From Nelumbo lutea (taxonomy: Eukaryota; Streptophyta; Magnoliopsida; Proteales; Nelumbonaceae): 64,000 nucleotides of DNA. The notes below the pieces were generated by a model. It was not told where the DNA came from and did no database searches. It saw only the letters and a list, made by a program, of their open reading frames with translations. The stretch covers positions 107,319,254 through 107,383,253 of the forward strand of contig JAKGHH010000002.1 of the NCBI GenBank assembly GCA_022828595.1, given 5' to 3'. The translations under genes were made by a program, and so were the position numbers. Shown here one piece after another: positions 44,212-56,379 of this stretch. Within the stretch, counting starts at the first letter, position 1. Each line of letters begins with the position of its first letter.

Positions 44212-46238
44212 TTACAGGCAATCAAATCAGTCAATAACTAATGAAAAACTACAAGAAGAAACAATAACAAACTACTTCGCCAACACCTAGAACAGATCTC
44301 TTTTTGTTTCCTTTCTTGGTTGACAGCCAGAACAGCACCAACCTTTATTCTGTTCCACAGTGAATTCCCTCAGAGGATGATCCCACAAACAACACACAGA
44401 ATTAGGAAAAAATTTGGAAAAGGAACAGAAGGAGCTGGAAAAATAGTACTTCTAAGCTCCTAGATTTATTGAGGAAATGCTCTCCTTCTATCTCTTTCTT
44501 TCTCCATATTCTGAAAGACTTCAGACTTAAGATATGAGTATAAATGCATAATCCTCTATAAGCCCTTTAGTTATTCCTAAGATGGATGGAGGTGAACAAT
44601 GATCTTGTGATACCCCCAGAGCCTAAAAGACCAAAAAAAATTTAAAGAAAATCAATACCCCAGAAAAGACATACGAAATGAATGAACAAATGAAATCATA
44701 AAACAAATGTGATAAACAAATATGCTCCACTTTCAATCCAGATAAAATTGGGCTTTCGCCCTGAGGCGTTGAATCTTGGCTAACAAACGGTGATGGGTCT
44801 TCTAGAGTAGAACTTGAAATGATTCTGAGGGTTATCATCAGAAAAACTGGAACCTTTTTGTTCTGGGTATCGGAAGCTAATAATTTAATTTGAGATACTG
44901 GCATAAATTCACAAACCCACAGGCCTTTATTTATTCCAAAGCTAGATAGGGATAACAAATTTTGGAAAACGAGAACGAGAAAAGAAGTGGCAGTTGCCTT
45001 TACTTCCACAAAACTGCATCTTTTTATGAAGGTAGTCGAATTATAAAAATAAACAACAGATGGGCATTCACTTTCATCCAGTAATCGCATGCTCTAGAAT
45101 ACAGCATAGCGGTTAATATATAAGAATCCAAATTCGGAAGATAGATTAAAATAACTACAAACTTGGAAAACTGAACTTTTCTATGTCAGTATTTAAAATT
45201 AACGAGAATCTTATGATGGGTATTCATTATTTTATTCCGACAAGGGAAGGAGCAAGAAATAGATATATTAAATTAAGAATTAAACAGAGAAGTGTGGTTA
45301 CCGGCTTACCGCTGCATTTCTATCTGTTCCTTTCTGATTTTACAGCTTTGACGTCCGGAACCAGTGTGCAATTGTGACTGCTTGGGAATCTCCGACCTAC
45401 TACCATTTTGCAGGATCTAAGAAGGAGAATTTTCCCATCTAAGTGGCACTTGCAATCTTGCCATAGATGTTATTGTCAAGGAGGGCCCGAATCAAATGTG
45501 CTGTAGCTCCCAGATTTGGATAGGAAAAGGTTGGTTCCTTCGTGGGTTTCAGCCACGTCGTAATTCAGTAACCAGTGTTAAATGACTAACGAATAATGAG
45601 GTGAGAGTGGGATCGACACAAGTCAAAACGGCATGAGTTTTTTGTCTTAGAACCCTAAACCTAAAAGGGTTTAAGCCCTAGCTCTCAAGTCTTATTTGTA
45701 GCTGGAATGTTGGAGAAATGTCTGTTAGCAGTACGGGTCTCAGAAAACAAGAAAGAAGATAAGTACTGTGTACTTCAATTAATGTATTTTATATAATAAT
45801 CCTAATACTGCTACTTGCTACTTGGAGATAAAGAATTGAAGCTTGGAAGGCCATTAGCAGATGAAGTTTTGGACAAATGATTCGTTTATTAACAAAAGGG
45901 ATTGTTCTTTTTTGTGCTTTCTTGTTGTTACACTTTACACTGGAGGGCTGTGTAAGGGACCAAGGGAGAGAGGGTCAGATTCCAAGTTCTAATCTAAATC
46001 CATATTTGGCATGTTTGTCATTTGGGTCATTCATTAAATTAAAGGTTCTTCATCAGAAGCCAGCATGAATCAGGTAGGAGTCGCAGTGATGATTTTGTTT
46101 CACCATACACTATTCATATTGTTTAGCATAAGCCACATCTGCTCTGTTCATGTCAAATATTTGGTTTGGTGCTCATGGTGTTTGGATTGGGGTGGAAATG
46201 GAAAGGACGTGTGGAAAAGGATTCACAAATCCAATTCA
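44212..46238. promoter_or_regulatory. 5' flank and probable leader of the MYB-CC gene
   Basis: No second gene is seen. The stretch next to the ATG (44212-44520) is likely 5' UTR, perhaps with an intron. The 155-codon minus-strand frame at 44623-45090 has no family pattern and is not called as a gene. A promoter should lie here, but no motif is decisive. Confidence 0.35.
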
Positions 46239-46246
46239 CTTTTAGG

Positions 46247-46788
46247 CGGAGATGAGCATATGCTTCCAAATTCTTAGAACCGATTCCATCAAACTGGTTC
46301 TAGGGTCTAAGGGCTTACTTACCTGAACTGACATGATAAACTGGCCTTGTTTGGCCTTAGTGGAACCCTCTTTGCCGTGAAATAAATTTTAAATACTTTT
46401 GAGAATGTGAAGGTTTGAACCCAAGAAAGTCTTGGTTACAAAAGTACATGATCTCACTTAACCATTGAATTAATTAAATGATTCAATCATTTGTTTTCAT
46501 TTTTATATCTGAATATATATAATTAATAATGTAAAAGGTAATATTTACAAAAATTAAATTATTATGATAAGGTTTAAATCATATATTAATATATTATGAT
46601 AATTTATATATTAAATTACTCAATTTAATCAATAAAGATAGTACAACTTTTAAACTAAGGCCAGGCCATGTGTAGACCTTAAAACCGACCTTAAAACCAC
46701 TAAGGCCAGGCCAGAACTGACCTTCACAAGTTAGATTTGGATTCCAAAAACCATGGAACTAAAGTGAACCGGCTCATACTTACCCCTA
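46247..46788. mobile_element. hAT-like element, GGTTCC/GGCCAGGCC type
   Basis: The flanks CTTTTAGG (46239-46246) and CTTTTAGG (46789-46796) are identical. The right end is GGCTCATACTTACCCCTA. The left end has drifted from TAGGGGTGAGC to CGGAGATGAGC. Arms with GAACCGATTCC and AAGGCCAGGCC surround an AT-rich core. Confidence 0.75.
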
Positions 46789-46796
46789 CTTTTAGG

Positions 46797-47449
46797 ACGT
46801 ACATTTGTTGTTAGCTTCATGATTTATTAATGAAATTAGCCTAAGAGCTTGAAACCAAAAGCTACATATTTCTTATAGTTAAGATCCATTCATTAGATTT
46901 TTCTTTTCTAAAGCCCCACTCATTTGAAATAGTATGGTGTTTGATGTGGTCGTAGGATTCGTGTCATTGAGAAAATGTCACATGTCTCACTTTGGAGGAC
47001 AATTTGGACAATTTGCAACACCTTGGAGGGTAATTTGGTAACTTTATCAAATGATAACCATAACGCTGTGCTCAATTGTTACATGCAATCTGATCTGACT
47101 GGGCCATTAACACAAATCTGGTTCAGAGGGGCTGGTTTAAGGTCCATCCACCCCTGAATCGGTCAAAACCTTGATACACCCTATGTAGAGACATATCAGG
47201 AAGCTCTCCATATGATACATATCAGTTAATACGGGCTGATATGTATTGAGACATTGAACCTTACCTTACACCGATCTCACAACATATTCTGACCGCACAT
47301 TAGAAACATCTTTCATACTTGTATTATTATTCATAGGAAAATGTTCCCAATATAGGGTGGGATGTGGCTGTGAGACACGCTCTATGAGAAATAGGTCCCA
47401 ATTTGCTTGATGCAGGTAAAGTTCAAAGTATCAATATATTGGCTCATAT
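46797..47449. other. no gene; GATAC/TATCAG-rich repeat near the end
   Basis: From 47160 motifs such as GATACATATCAG recur, but no ends were found. Confidence 0.3.
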
Positions 47450-47960
47450 AGGCTGATAAGTATCATTCTGGGACCCCACCGATATACCCTTATAATGGGT
47501 GTATTGGGGGTCTGACTGGCTCAGGGAGTAAAGGAACCCTAAACTGCCCCCTGAATCGGTTTCAGAAAAAAAAAATAGTATCAATTCATCCAATATATCG
47601 ATATTTTGAACCTTGGATGCGGGCTAATAGCTGACCACATGAGAATGCTACGACTTTTAGGAGCGAACGAGGTAGACCGACCTAGGGAGGTGTCATGAGA
47701 TTCATTACTGTCACGTCTACAAGCTCCCTCCCCTATAAATATAAACAAGTGAGCCTCGGAAGGCATGGCTCTCTAGACACTATCTATGTATTCTTATTCT
47801 CTCTACTCTATTGCTCTTTAGTCACCTCAGCTCACCTCCCATCTTATTTATTGAGCTCTTTTGAGTTCACCCTCACTCTTGTGCTAACTTGACTTTGATC
47901 AAGACACCACCCCCCGGGCCTCTAACATCTCCTTGTGACTTTGTAAATTTCTCCTCGCCT
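47450..47960 (+). mobile_element. LTR fragment
   Basis: CCCCTATAAATATAAAC (47732) is a core promoter, followed by a CT-rich leader and by CTAACTTGACTTTGATCAAG, CCCCCCGGGCCTCTAACATC. The layout and some words match the LTR fragment at 22.6 kb. No internal genes are attached. Confidence 0.4.
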
Positions 47961-48996
47961 ACTGACATATACAACATCAATGTTAACAGAGTTTTTTAAG
48001 TTAAATGCATTTGGGACTAAGTTTGCTTAATTACTCCAAAGTTCTTTGTCAATGTAGTTCCTGATCCTCAACCTTAGATTGGGAAGTATAGGCAAAGCTA
48101 GTCAAAGTTATGCTCACCTTGTCTTACACCCCTAAGTGGCTTTGTGTTATTAAAGCTCTATAATTGACCCAAGTAGGAAAACCTCTTTTTATATGGCAAT
48201 TATTATTATTATTATAGCAATAATATGGTTATATATCATGTATAATTTAACAATGACAATAAATGTTATTATAATAATAACACCAAGCAATATATAAATA
48301 GACAAATATATACATTATTATGCAAATGAGTAGCTATCTACGATTGGCACCTAATTATTTATTTATATTGATACAGATTTGGCTCCCATCAAGGATCAAA
48401 AGTATCAATGTGATAGATTGTATCAGTGCACACTCGGATATACATGAATACATTGATACACATTTGGGGCTTGGGGGTTTTAAAACTTTGGGATGATAAA
48501 AGGCATTTTCTCTAATTATAAAATAAAAAATAAAAAGGTATTGATTCTATCCATACACACTGATACCCAACTTTTGATAGACATACCGATATTTTAATCC
48601 TTGACTCCCAACCTCCCATAGGGCAAGATGCCATATGCCAGACCTTGTTAAGAATGTTAGTGGAATTAGTGGTAGTAGAGATAGTATTGGGGTTTCTTGG
48701 CATTCACAACATGGAGAGCTTTTCTTCCATGGATTTGAAATGACTTATAGATGTTTCAATTTGTGGGTAGCTAAACCGTACATACTCTTTCAACCACCAT
48801 AGCAGGGAGAAGGCAAGAGAAGGAGAGTTTATATAAGAGGATAGAAGTTCCACCTTCCAAGTCATCTACGAGAGTTAAATTTGATATTCAAACTCCAAAG
48901 AACAATTAGGAGATGTGAGATTTGCTATACTTGGTCTAGCTAATTAAGCTAACCTTGATTATTTATAAGAACCCCCATGTGGTGGATCCTAGAGGC
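47961..48996. other. no gene seen
   Basis: AT-rich. No coding pattern is supported. Confidence 0.35.
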
Positions 48997-49649
48997 TAGG
49001 AATGACAAATTTCTCTGTCCTCATTAGGTATAGACTGATCGGGCAAAGAGGAAGATGGGAATGAAGTCCCCACCCTGCCATTAGGGATCCGACTTCCCTG
49101 ACCTAATCAAGTTGGGATAGAGATTGATCTGACAAAGACAGAGATGGGGAGTGAAGTCCCCATTTAAAATATTTTTTAGGGAGAATGATGATTCAGCCCA
49201 GGGTCAGAACTTTTAGGCCCAAAGTACTTGGGATTGATGCCAATTCATATAGAGTGTGGGTTTTTGACATTTTGAATGTTTATAGCTCTGCAGTGGAAAT
49301 CAAAAATCTGTATTGGGCCTGTCTGTACTTTTCCGTATTTTTTATATCATATATATTGAGTAAATTTCAATTTCTATGTTATCATGGCGATTAATGATGT
49401 TAGGTAAGTGTTAAATCAATTTAGATTAATGATTTTTCTCTTTTATAAGTAATTTTTTCCCAAAGCAAATTTTTTAAATCAGGGATTCCAGTCCCTAATA
49501 TCTTTTATCTATCAAAAAAAAAAAAAAAAACATCCCTAATGAAAAAACCATCTCAGATAAGAAGTGGGGATGAAGATTGATCATTATTTCTATAAGGGAA
49601 TGGGAATAAGGATGGAAAATTACGTGGTCCTACCCCGTTGCCATTCCTA
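48997..49649. mobile_element. hAT-like element, GGGGATGAAG type, with nested MITE
   Basis: The inverted ends TAGGAATGACAAAT and GTTGCCATTCCTA pair. Motifs such as GGGAATGAAGTCCCC fill both arms. The flanking octamers match weakly (about 5 of 8). A copy of the 7741 MITE sits inside at 49179. Confidence 0.45.
49179..49360. mobile_element. truncated second copy of the 7741 MITE
   Basis: GGGAGAATGATGATTCAGCC and TTTTTGACATTTTGAATGTTTATAG match the left 170 bp of the MITE at 7741-8080. The right end is missing. Confidence 0.65.
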
Positions 49650-50510
49650 ATAGATCCATATGATGATCTCCTCAAAATAAGACACATGGCAAAGTATCTT
49701 GACCCCTTTACGAGATAATCTGGTCCCAACCCAAGAATCCAAGACCAACTCACATGAGAACACGGCCATTTCAAAATTTAATTCCTCCATCTATATATCA
49801 TTCAAATTCTTTATTATTTTATCCTTTAAACTGTATGAACAAAAGAACGAATGACTAGCATTCAGCTTTCATATGCTTTACTAAGCAAACTATTATTTAG
49901 TTAATGGTGGGTTTCCCTTTCGCGGCTGAATTGTCACAGTGCACATAGGCGCCTGGAACGAGGATTTGATACTTTGAAAACCTTCCTCACACAAGATATG
50001 GAGTCTATTATATTAGCCTATGTTAATAGATTACTAATTAGTTTAGACTAAACAATGAAATCATTTCTGTTTCTGTGGGGGATTCATGACAAAAGGCAAC
50101 ATGGTCAACAACAGTGCTCATCAATTTAAAAATAAAAAATAAAGCCTTTCCTTTTCCTGTTGAACTTTAATATTTAAATTAAAAGCTGACCCTTTGGAAA
50201 TTTGAAGGGGTAACTGAATAACTCCTATAAATTATAGAACTTAGTTTATACTTGTTGATCTTCTTTTTTTTTTTTCTTTTTTCCTTTCTTTTCTATGTCA
50301 TTAGAGGGTCAAATGGCCCAATAGTTTATTATTTTATTCAATCTCAATTTTGGATATATTAAAGTTCTGTCAATGTTTAAGCTAATTTGTTTAAGATTAA
50401 AAGCCGTCAATTTGTTCAATTAGTAAGTTCTCTGGCTGGTTGAAAGGGAGACTTTGCAACAATTCCTGTTTTCATCTGAGTTGGGATGGGCATTAGGGAT
50501 GGGTTATCCC
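49650..50510. other. no gene seen
   Basis: AT-rich spacer without a supported feature. Confidence 0.35.
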
Positions 50511-50514
50511 CTGT

Positions 50515-51231
50515 TTTACGAGTTCAAATCAGCCCCCCACAATGTTATACAGCACATCTCCGTTGTGTATTGGGAATATTTGCTCATGATGACACTATCA
50601 CTTCTGGTATTATCATCAGGAGATGTTTTCAATACGTGGTGGGAAAGTGTTGTAGGACTAAGGGTGTAAATGGATCGAATTTGAATCGGATCAGTCAATA
50701 TCTGAATTTGAATCCGATTAAAAAATTTGATATCCGAATTTGATTCGATATGTGACGGATATCAAAAATTAATATTCGAATTCGAATCTGACTAAATATT
50801 TAAATATTCGATTTGATTCGAAATCGACTAATTAATTATTTTAAATAATTAATAAATATATAAAATATATATTATATATATAGTATATAAATATTTAAAT
50901 TATTTATATAATTTAATTATTATATATGTAAATTATATAAAATATTTAAAAATTTTATATATTATATATAAAAATTAAATAATCGGTTGAATTCAAATAT
51001 TTATTGAATCGAATCAGGTCATATCCGAATTCGAATCTGATTAGCTATTCGGTATGAATAGGATATCCAAATTCGACCGATTAACTATTCGAATTATCCG
51101 AATTCGATTTGATTATGTCGAATCTTGAATTCGAAATCGGATTTCCATATACCGTTGACACCCCTATGTGGGAAATTGTGGGGGGCAATCTTGTGGGGGG
51201 GCTGATTTGAACTCGTATTTTACAAGGTTTG
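50515..51231. repeat. large inverted repeat around a hAT-like element
   Basis: ACGAGTTCAAATCAGCCCCC at about 50518 recurs as its reverse complement at about 51197-51221. The arms are about 30 bp and enclose 700 bp. Most of the loop is the hAT-like element at 50659-51166. It may be an older foldback element that received the hAT insertion. Confidence 0.6.
50659..51166. mobile_element. hAT-like element, GAATTCGAAT type
   Basis: It starts TAAGGGTGTAAATGG and ends CGTTGACACCCCTA. The flanks TGTAGGAC and TGTGGGAA match in 6 of 8. The arms are made of GAATTTGAATCGGAT-like words around a TATATA core (50850-50980). Confidence 0.7.
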
Positions 51232-51351
51232 ATTGTGCATAAAATGCTGTGAATTACTTTTTCTTTTGTTCAAAAGGTAAGTACACAATGTAGAAAAAAT
51301 TATGACATTTCTATAGATTTTGCATGTCATTTTCTAAACAAAGATATTTTT

Positions 51352-51680
51352 CTTAGGCCTCATTTGCTTTTTGGTAAATTACTTACTTGGGTAAGTTTTT
51401 CCTAGGAAACATTTACACTGGTAAGTGCATTTACCCATATTCCTTTATTTCTCATATAAATAAGTTAATGACTATTTTATCCATAAAAATTCATTATTAA
51501 AAGGGGCATTTTTGTCTCATTCAAGTGTTGGCAACTTTCCCCCTACTTACCCACCTGATACCCAGGAAAATAAACTTTCCCTGGTCCTCACATAAATCTG
51601 AAAAAAAAAAAATATGGGATTCCTGGTCAATGGGAAACAAAATCCCTTAGTAGAAAGAGCCGATATATTAAAACCAAAAC
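51352..51680 (-). repeat. about 330-bp dispersed repeat, copy 2 (inverted)
   Basis: GCCTCATTTGCTTTTTGGTAAATTACTTAC at the left and CCTGGTCAATGGGAAACAAAATCC at the right match copy 1 at 33630-33975 in reverse complement. Confidence 0.55.
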
Positions 51681-51904
51681 GCTCCCGCTAAGGGGAAAAA
51701 CAACATCATAATCAAAGAGCATTTCATATATTTCTCAACTATTCAAGTTCATTTTCCCAAGACAAGTGAAATATGAGGAACATTAGAAATATTATCTAAT
51801 TTACCCTTTAGGCTCAGCTTCGAAGGAATACAAATACAAATATGTAGAGTGCAAAACCTTGTATTTTGTATTACTTTATGTATGTATTTGTATTGTATGG
51901 CTGT

Positions 51905-52175
51905 GTTTTCTTGCAATATAAATAAATTTGCATTAATGCAAAGCTGTGACAGTGCAAACGATTTGAGTATAAATTCTGACTTATTTTTGTTCTAAATTTT
52001 AGTTTATTTTGTTTGATTGAATTGCAAATGAAGTAAATTAAGATATGAAGCAGAATAAAGTAAAATCCAAAACAAAATTAAACGAGAATTTGCATTTTTT
52101 TCATTTACACTCCCATGCATTTGTACTAATGCAAATAAAATATTTATATTTTTTACTCTTTCCAAATTAAGCCAT
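51905..52175 (+). repeat. dispersed repeat, longest copy of the TGCAAATAAATTTGCAC family
   Basis: It matches 25785-25955 and, in reverse, 34290-34460. Just before it (51825-51900) is the short AATACAAATATGTAGAGTGC block also seen at 23455, 32970 and 34615. Confidence 0.5.
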
Positions 52176-52256
52176 AATATTATTTTCCAAACAAATCATT
52201 TGCTTTCCTTCAATTTACATGCAACAAAATACAGTCGAAGTGGAGAAGGGTATACC

Positions 52257-53343
52257 TAGGGGTGGAAAATGGGTGGGTTGGGTTGGTTTGGGTGTGGGTT
52301 ATGTACCAACCCACCAATATTGATCGAATGACCCAATTTGCCACCCATAATAATTGGGTGCTAATGGGTCACACCTCACAACCCAGCCTGACTTTGGTCC
52401 ACCTTGAGCCACTGAAAAACATAAAAAAATAACAAAAACTTTAAAAAATATATTTTTAAATAAAAATAAAAGAGCATAAAACACAGAAAAATAGTATAAA
52501 ATATAAATTGCAGAAAAATAGAAATTATAAAAAACTAAAAATTAAAATAAAAACACAGAAATTGAAAATAAATGACAAAAAAAACAGGAAAATTTATAAA
52601 CTACTGAAAAAGCAAACTAAATAAGAATTTCTTTAAATGAAACTATACGTTTCAGCAAAAAACAGAATTGTAAAAAACATAGAAAATGGTAAAATTTTTC
52701 TGTTTTTTTTGGTATTCGGTGCCCTCCACCATTAATAACTTCCCCTACCCCTTTTTCCCCAAAGTGCTGGTTTTGCCATTTCGGGATCCCATTTCGCATC
52801 AATGTTGGAACAAATCAGTTAACACACCAATGAGCCAATAAGGAAAAAAAGCAGAAATTGAAAATTATAAATTATATAATACATTTTAAGCCAAAAAAAA
52901 ATAGAAATTTCAGAAAAAAATTGCTAAATCTTTTCCAAAGAAATCATAGACAAAAAAAGTAGAAAACATAAAAAAATGATAAAGAAAAAAGAAAGGAATT
53001 GCAAAATAATGAAAAAAATAGTGTTTTCGAAAACATGGGTCCCAATTCAACGCTATCGGCTGTGACCTAACATCGCCTTTAATAAGGCTAACCCGGTGGC
53101 TCAAACATGTCACTGCGTTAGTAAGGTCGAACTACCTTAGACTAGCCACTAAAGGCAACAGTCTTTTCATATAAGCTGGTGGTCCTCACCAAAGGTAGAT
53201 TGTCATGATGTTAGAAATCAACATTGGTGCTATGGTGAGAATTAGATCCAAGATCTCGTTTGTGATTTATATGATGTATTTTTGTTGTGTGAGCATGGAA
53301 GGCTTTTGGAGGGTGGGGGGAGTAGGAAAGCTAGAGAAAAAGG
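52257..53343. other. left end of a hAT-like element, then AT-rich sequence
   Basis: TAGGGGTGGAAAATGGGTGGG at 52257 with following GGGTTGGG words is a hAT-like start, but no matching right end was found. The rest is very A-rich and has no gene. Confidence 0.4.
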
Positions 53344-53351
53344 GAGGGAAT

Positions 53352-53818
53352 TGGATGTGTTCACGGGTCGGGTAGCCTAATGATTTGGCCCAGCCCGATT
53401 CATTATTTTTCGGGTTTGGACAAAAATTCAAGTCTATGGGCTCAGGCTCGGGCTTTAAATACCAAGCCCAACTATGTTTGGGCTGGTTCGAGCTTTCTTA
53501 GATAGCTTGGCCCAATACTATTACATATAATAAAATATACATTAGTTATTTATAATAAATGTATAATATATATTTGTTTATTAAATTATTATCAAATACT
53601 AATTTACTATTTAAGAAATATGAATTAGTTTATTAATTTATTAAATTACACAAAAAATATGACATTTTATGTGTAGACTAGGCTTCAAGCTTGAACTTGA
53701 GCTTTAGGCTTTATATAAGGGTTGGGCTCGAGCTTGGGCTCAGTCTTGGACATTTTCTATTGATAAAGAGGCAAAGCCCGATCTGAACCTTGCCTTGCCT
53801 GACCTGTGAGCAAGTTTA
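53352..53818. mobile_element. hAT-like element, GGGCTCGGGCTT type
   Basis: The flanks GAGGGAAT (53344-53351) and GAGGAAAT (53819-53826) match in 7 of 8. The inner ends TGTTCACGGGTCGGG and CCTGACCTGTGAGCA pair as inverted repeats. The outermost bases have drifted from TAGGGG. The core is AT-rich. Confidence 0.6.
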
Positions 53819-53859
53819 GAGGAAATATAAGAAGTTTTTCCCACACCAATGTTGTAGTG

Positions 53860-53995
53860 TAAGAGACATTGGTCTAGTGGCAAGGGAGTAGTAATCTGGC
53901 TAAAAGACTCCATTGTGTTGAGTTACCTGGGTTGTGGTTTGCTCTATAGATAATGAGTTAACACAACCTATGAAACCTAAACCCTGTTGTCGAAA
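53860..53995 (+). mobile_element. possible SINE-like unit
   Basis: TTGGTCTAGTGGCAAGG resembles the A box head of plant SINEs. The B box region (CCTGGGTTGTGGTTTGC) is a weak match. It ends in an A-rich stretch. Confidence 0.25.
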
Positions 53996-54047
53996 AAGCA
54001 AATTAAAGAAAAAGAAAGATAGTCCTAAACTCTAAGGCATGACCCAT

Positions 54048-54512
54048 TAGGGGTGTCAACAATATTTGAAAATCCAATTTCGAATTCAAGATTCGATATA
54101 ATCGAATTGAATTTGGATAATTTGAATATCGTAATTGGTTGAATTTGTATATGATCTGATTCGATACGATAAATATCAGAATTTGACTGATTATTTAATT
54201 CTTACATATAATATATAAAATATCTAAATGTTTTATATAATTTATATATATAATAATTAAATTATATAAATTTATATATTTATATACTTTATATAAATAA
54301 AATAATTATTTTATACATTTATCAATTACCTAAAATAATTAATTGGTCAAATTCTAATCGAATCAAATATTTGAATATTTATTTGAATTCGAATTGTATC
54401 AACTTTTAATATCTATTGTATATCAAATCGAATTTGGATATCAAAATTTCTAATTGGATTCAAATTTGGATATTGCCTGATTTGATTCAAATTCAATTCG
54501 TTTACACCCCTA
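54048..54512. mobile_element. hAT-like element, GAATTCGAT type
   Basis: It starts TAGGGGTGTCAACAATATTTG and ends CGTTTACACCCCTA. The flanks TGACCCAT and CAATCCAT share 5 of 8 bases including CCAT. The interior words resemble those of the 50659 copy. Confidence 0.65.
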
Positions 54513-54931
54513 CAATCCATGGGTATCCTCAACCCAACTTATATTGGTGGGTCAAATGGGTTGGGATCAAAATTTCCAACAAAAGATACATATGATATGT
54601 TAGGTTCTTCCCCTTGGAAACCTTAGTGGTATCCCCTTGTGGCAAAGTAGTTGTGGGTATGCCAAGGTGATCTAGATTTATCATGGTTTTAAAAGGTGTT
54701 GAGGTGTGTGCTTCTAGTTGCAAGTCAAGTGGTTTAGGTTGGGTTAAAGGCCAACCTAGGCCCAACCTTAAAGGTGTAAACCTTGGGTTGGGTCAGGCCC
54801 AAGCCCAAGGTTAAGCCTTTATTAACCTAGGCCCAACCCGAGTTTAATCCAATACAATTTAGGTTGGGCTCGGGTTGGACCAAGTTTCGTTAGTTGGGCT
54901 TGGGTGGGTTGATCGAGTTTGAAAGAATTTA

Positions 54932-54951
54932 TGTATACACACACACATATA

Positions 54952-54988
<37 letters not shown>

Positions 54989-55011
54989 ATGTATGTATAT
55001 GTGTGTGTGTA
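54932..55011. repeat. (TG)n / (GTAT)n microsatellite
   Basis: ACACAC, then TGTGTG and GTAT units, with TGTG again at the end. It splits the GGGTTGGGC-type repeat. Confidence 0.85.
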
Positions 55012-55295
55012 GGTTCGGGTTCAATTGGGCCTAGGTTAGGCTCAGGTTACTTGAGGCCACCACCTAATCCCAAACTAAGTTTAGGTCAGGTCCAAGTTTT
55101 CTAGCCCATGTGTAAATGGGGTGGTAAAGCTAGATGTAGTGCTCTCCTTGAAGAATGAAGAAAGGCTGAAGGTTGTTAGGTAGTGAAGAAAAACAAGAGT
55201 CTCAGAATAAATAGGATCATATATCAATTGTAGTTTATTCCCCTTTTATAGGGGGGAGGCCCCAAGGCCTTGAAGGGGAGGAGACAAAAGGGGTT

Positions 55296-55595
55296 TATTA
55301 GGATTCGACTTACCCTTGAATCTTGTTAGGCTGATAACAATCAAGAAGAAGGAAGAGAGAGAGAGAGAGAGAGAATGGAGAAGAAGAGAAGAGAAGAAGG
55401 GAAAGAAAGGTTTGGTTCGAATGAGAGAAAAATCACCTCCCATTCGGCCAGATATGTTTTATAATAGTAATATTGTGGAAAGGACACATGTGCCCCTACT
55501 CAACTAAGGGACACTAGATCTAACATAATCTTACACATCAACAACATAAACATAAGCATAAAGACAGAAATACCCCTACATACTCGACACTAACA
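55296..55595 (-). repeat. Copia 3' LTR
   Basis: 300 bp. It holds a GA run at about 55353-55373 and ends GACACTAACA on the plus strand, followed by the polypurine tract. Confidence 0.85.
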
Positions 55596-55629
55596 CTCCC
55601 CCTCAAGCTGGAGAGTATATATCACATAA

Positions 55630-55992
55630 TCCCAGCTTGTTACATATGTACTCTATTCTTCCCCGACTCAACCCTTTAGTAAACAAGTCTGCCCACTAGT
55701 TCCCTATGTTAACATATGTAGTATCTATAACTCCACTCAACACCTTCTCTCTCACAAAGTGATAGTCAATCTCTATGTGCTTAGTTTTCTCATGAAACGC
55801 TGGATTAAAAGAAATATGAACTATAACCTGATTGTCATAGTAGAGCTTCATTGGAGTGTTAATAGTGTATCCCATCTTCTGTAGAAGGTTCCTCAGCCAG
55901 ACTAATTCATATGTAGTATGTGCCATACCTCTATATTTTGCCTCTACCATGCTTCTTGCTACAACTGTCTGCTTCTTACTTTTCCATATCAT
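55630..55992 (-). pseudogene. Copia RNase H
   Basis: WKSKKQTVVARSMVEAKYRG, LYYDNQVIVHISFNPAFHEK and KHIEIDYHFVREK are the C-terminal block of Copia polyproteins (55696-55992). The final ADLFTKGL-like codons follow close to the 3' LTR. Confidence 0.8.
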
Positions 55993-56379
55993 CAGATTAC
56001 CCCAAAGAAAAGTGCAATAGCCTGTGGTAGATCTCCTTCTATTTCAAGTTTTCAACCACTCCTGTATATCAAACCACGACCAGGAGCCCCCTTTAAAGAC
56101 TTCACAGTCCTTAGAATCGCATCCCAATGTGGAACTAGAGGTTTTTACATGAACTGGCTTTCCACACTAACCGCAAATGAAATATCTAGCCGAGTAATGG
56201 TTAGGTAGTTTAGTACAAGCCCCCGGTATCTGCCAGGGTCTTCAAACACTTCACCCATATCACTGCTTAGCTTAGTGTTTGTTTCCATAGGTGTTTTAGC
56301 TGGTTTACCACCTAATAAACATGTTTCTTCCAGCAAATCAATGACATATTTCCTCTAACACAAGTTAATACCATGCTTA

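Noticed and set aside
44623..45090. 155-codon minus-strand frame upstream of the MYB-CC gene
   Set aside because: No domain, odd composition and no link by splicing to exon 1; long enough to notice but not to support.
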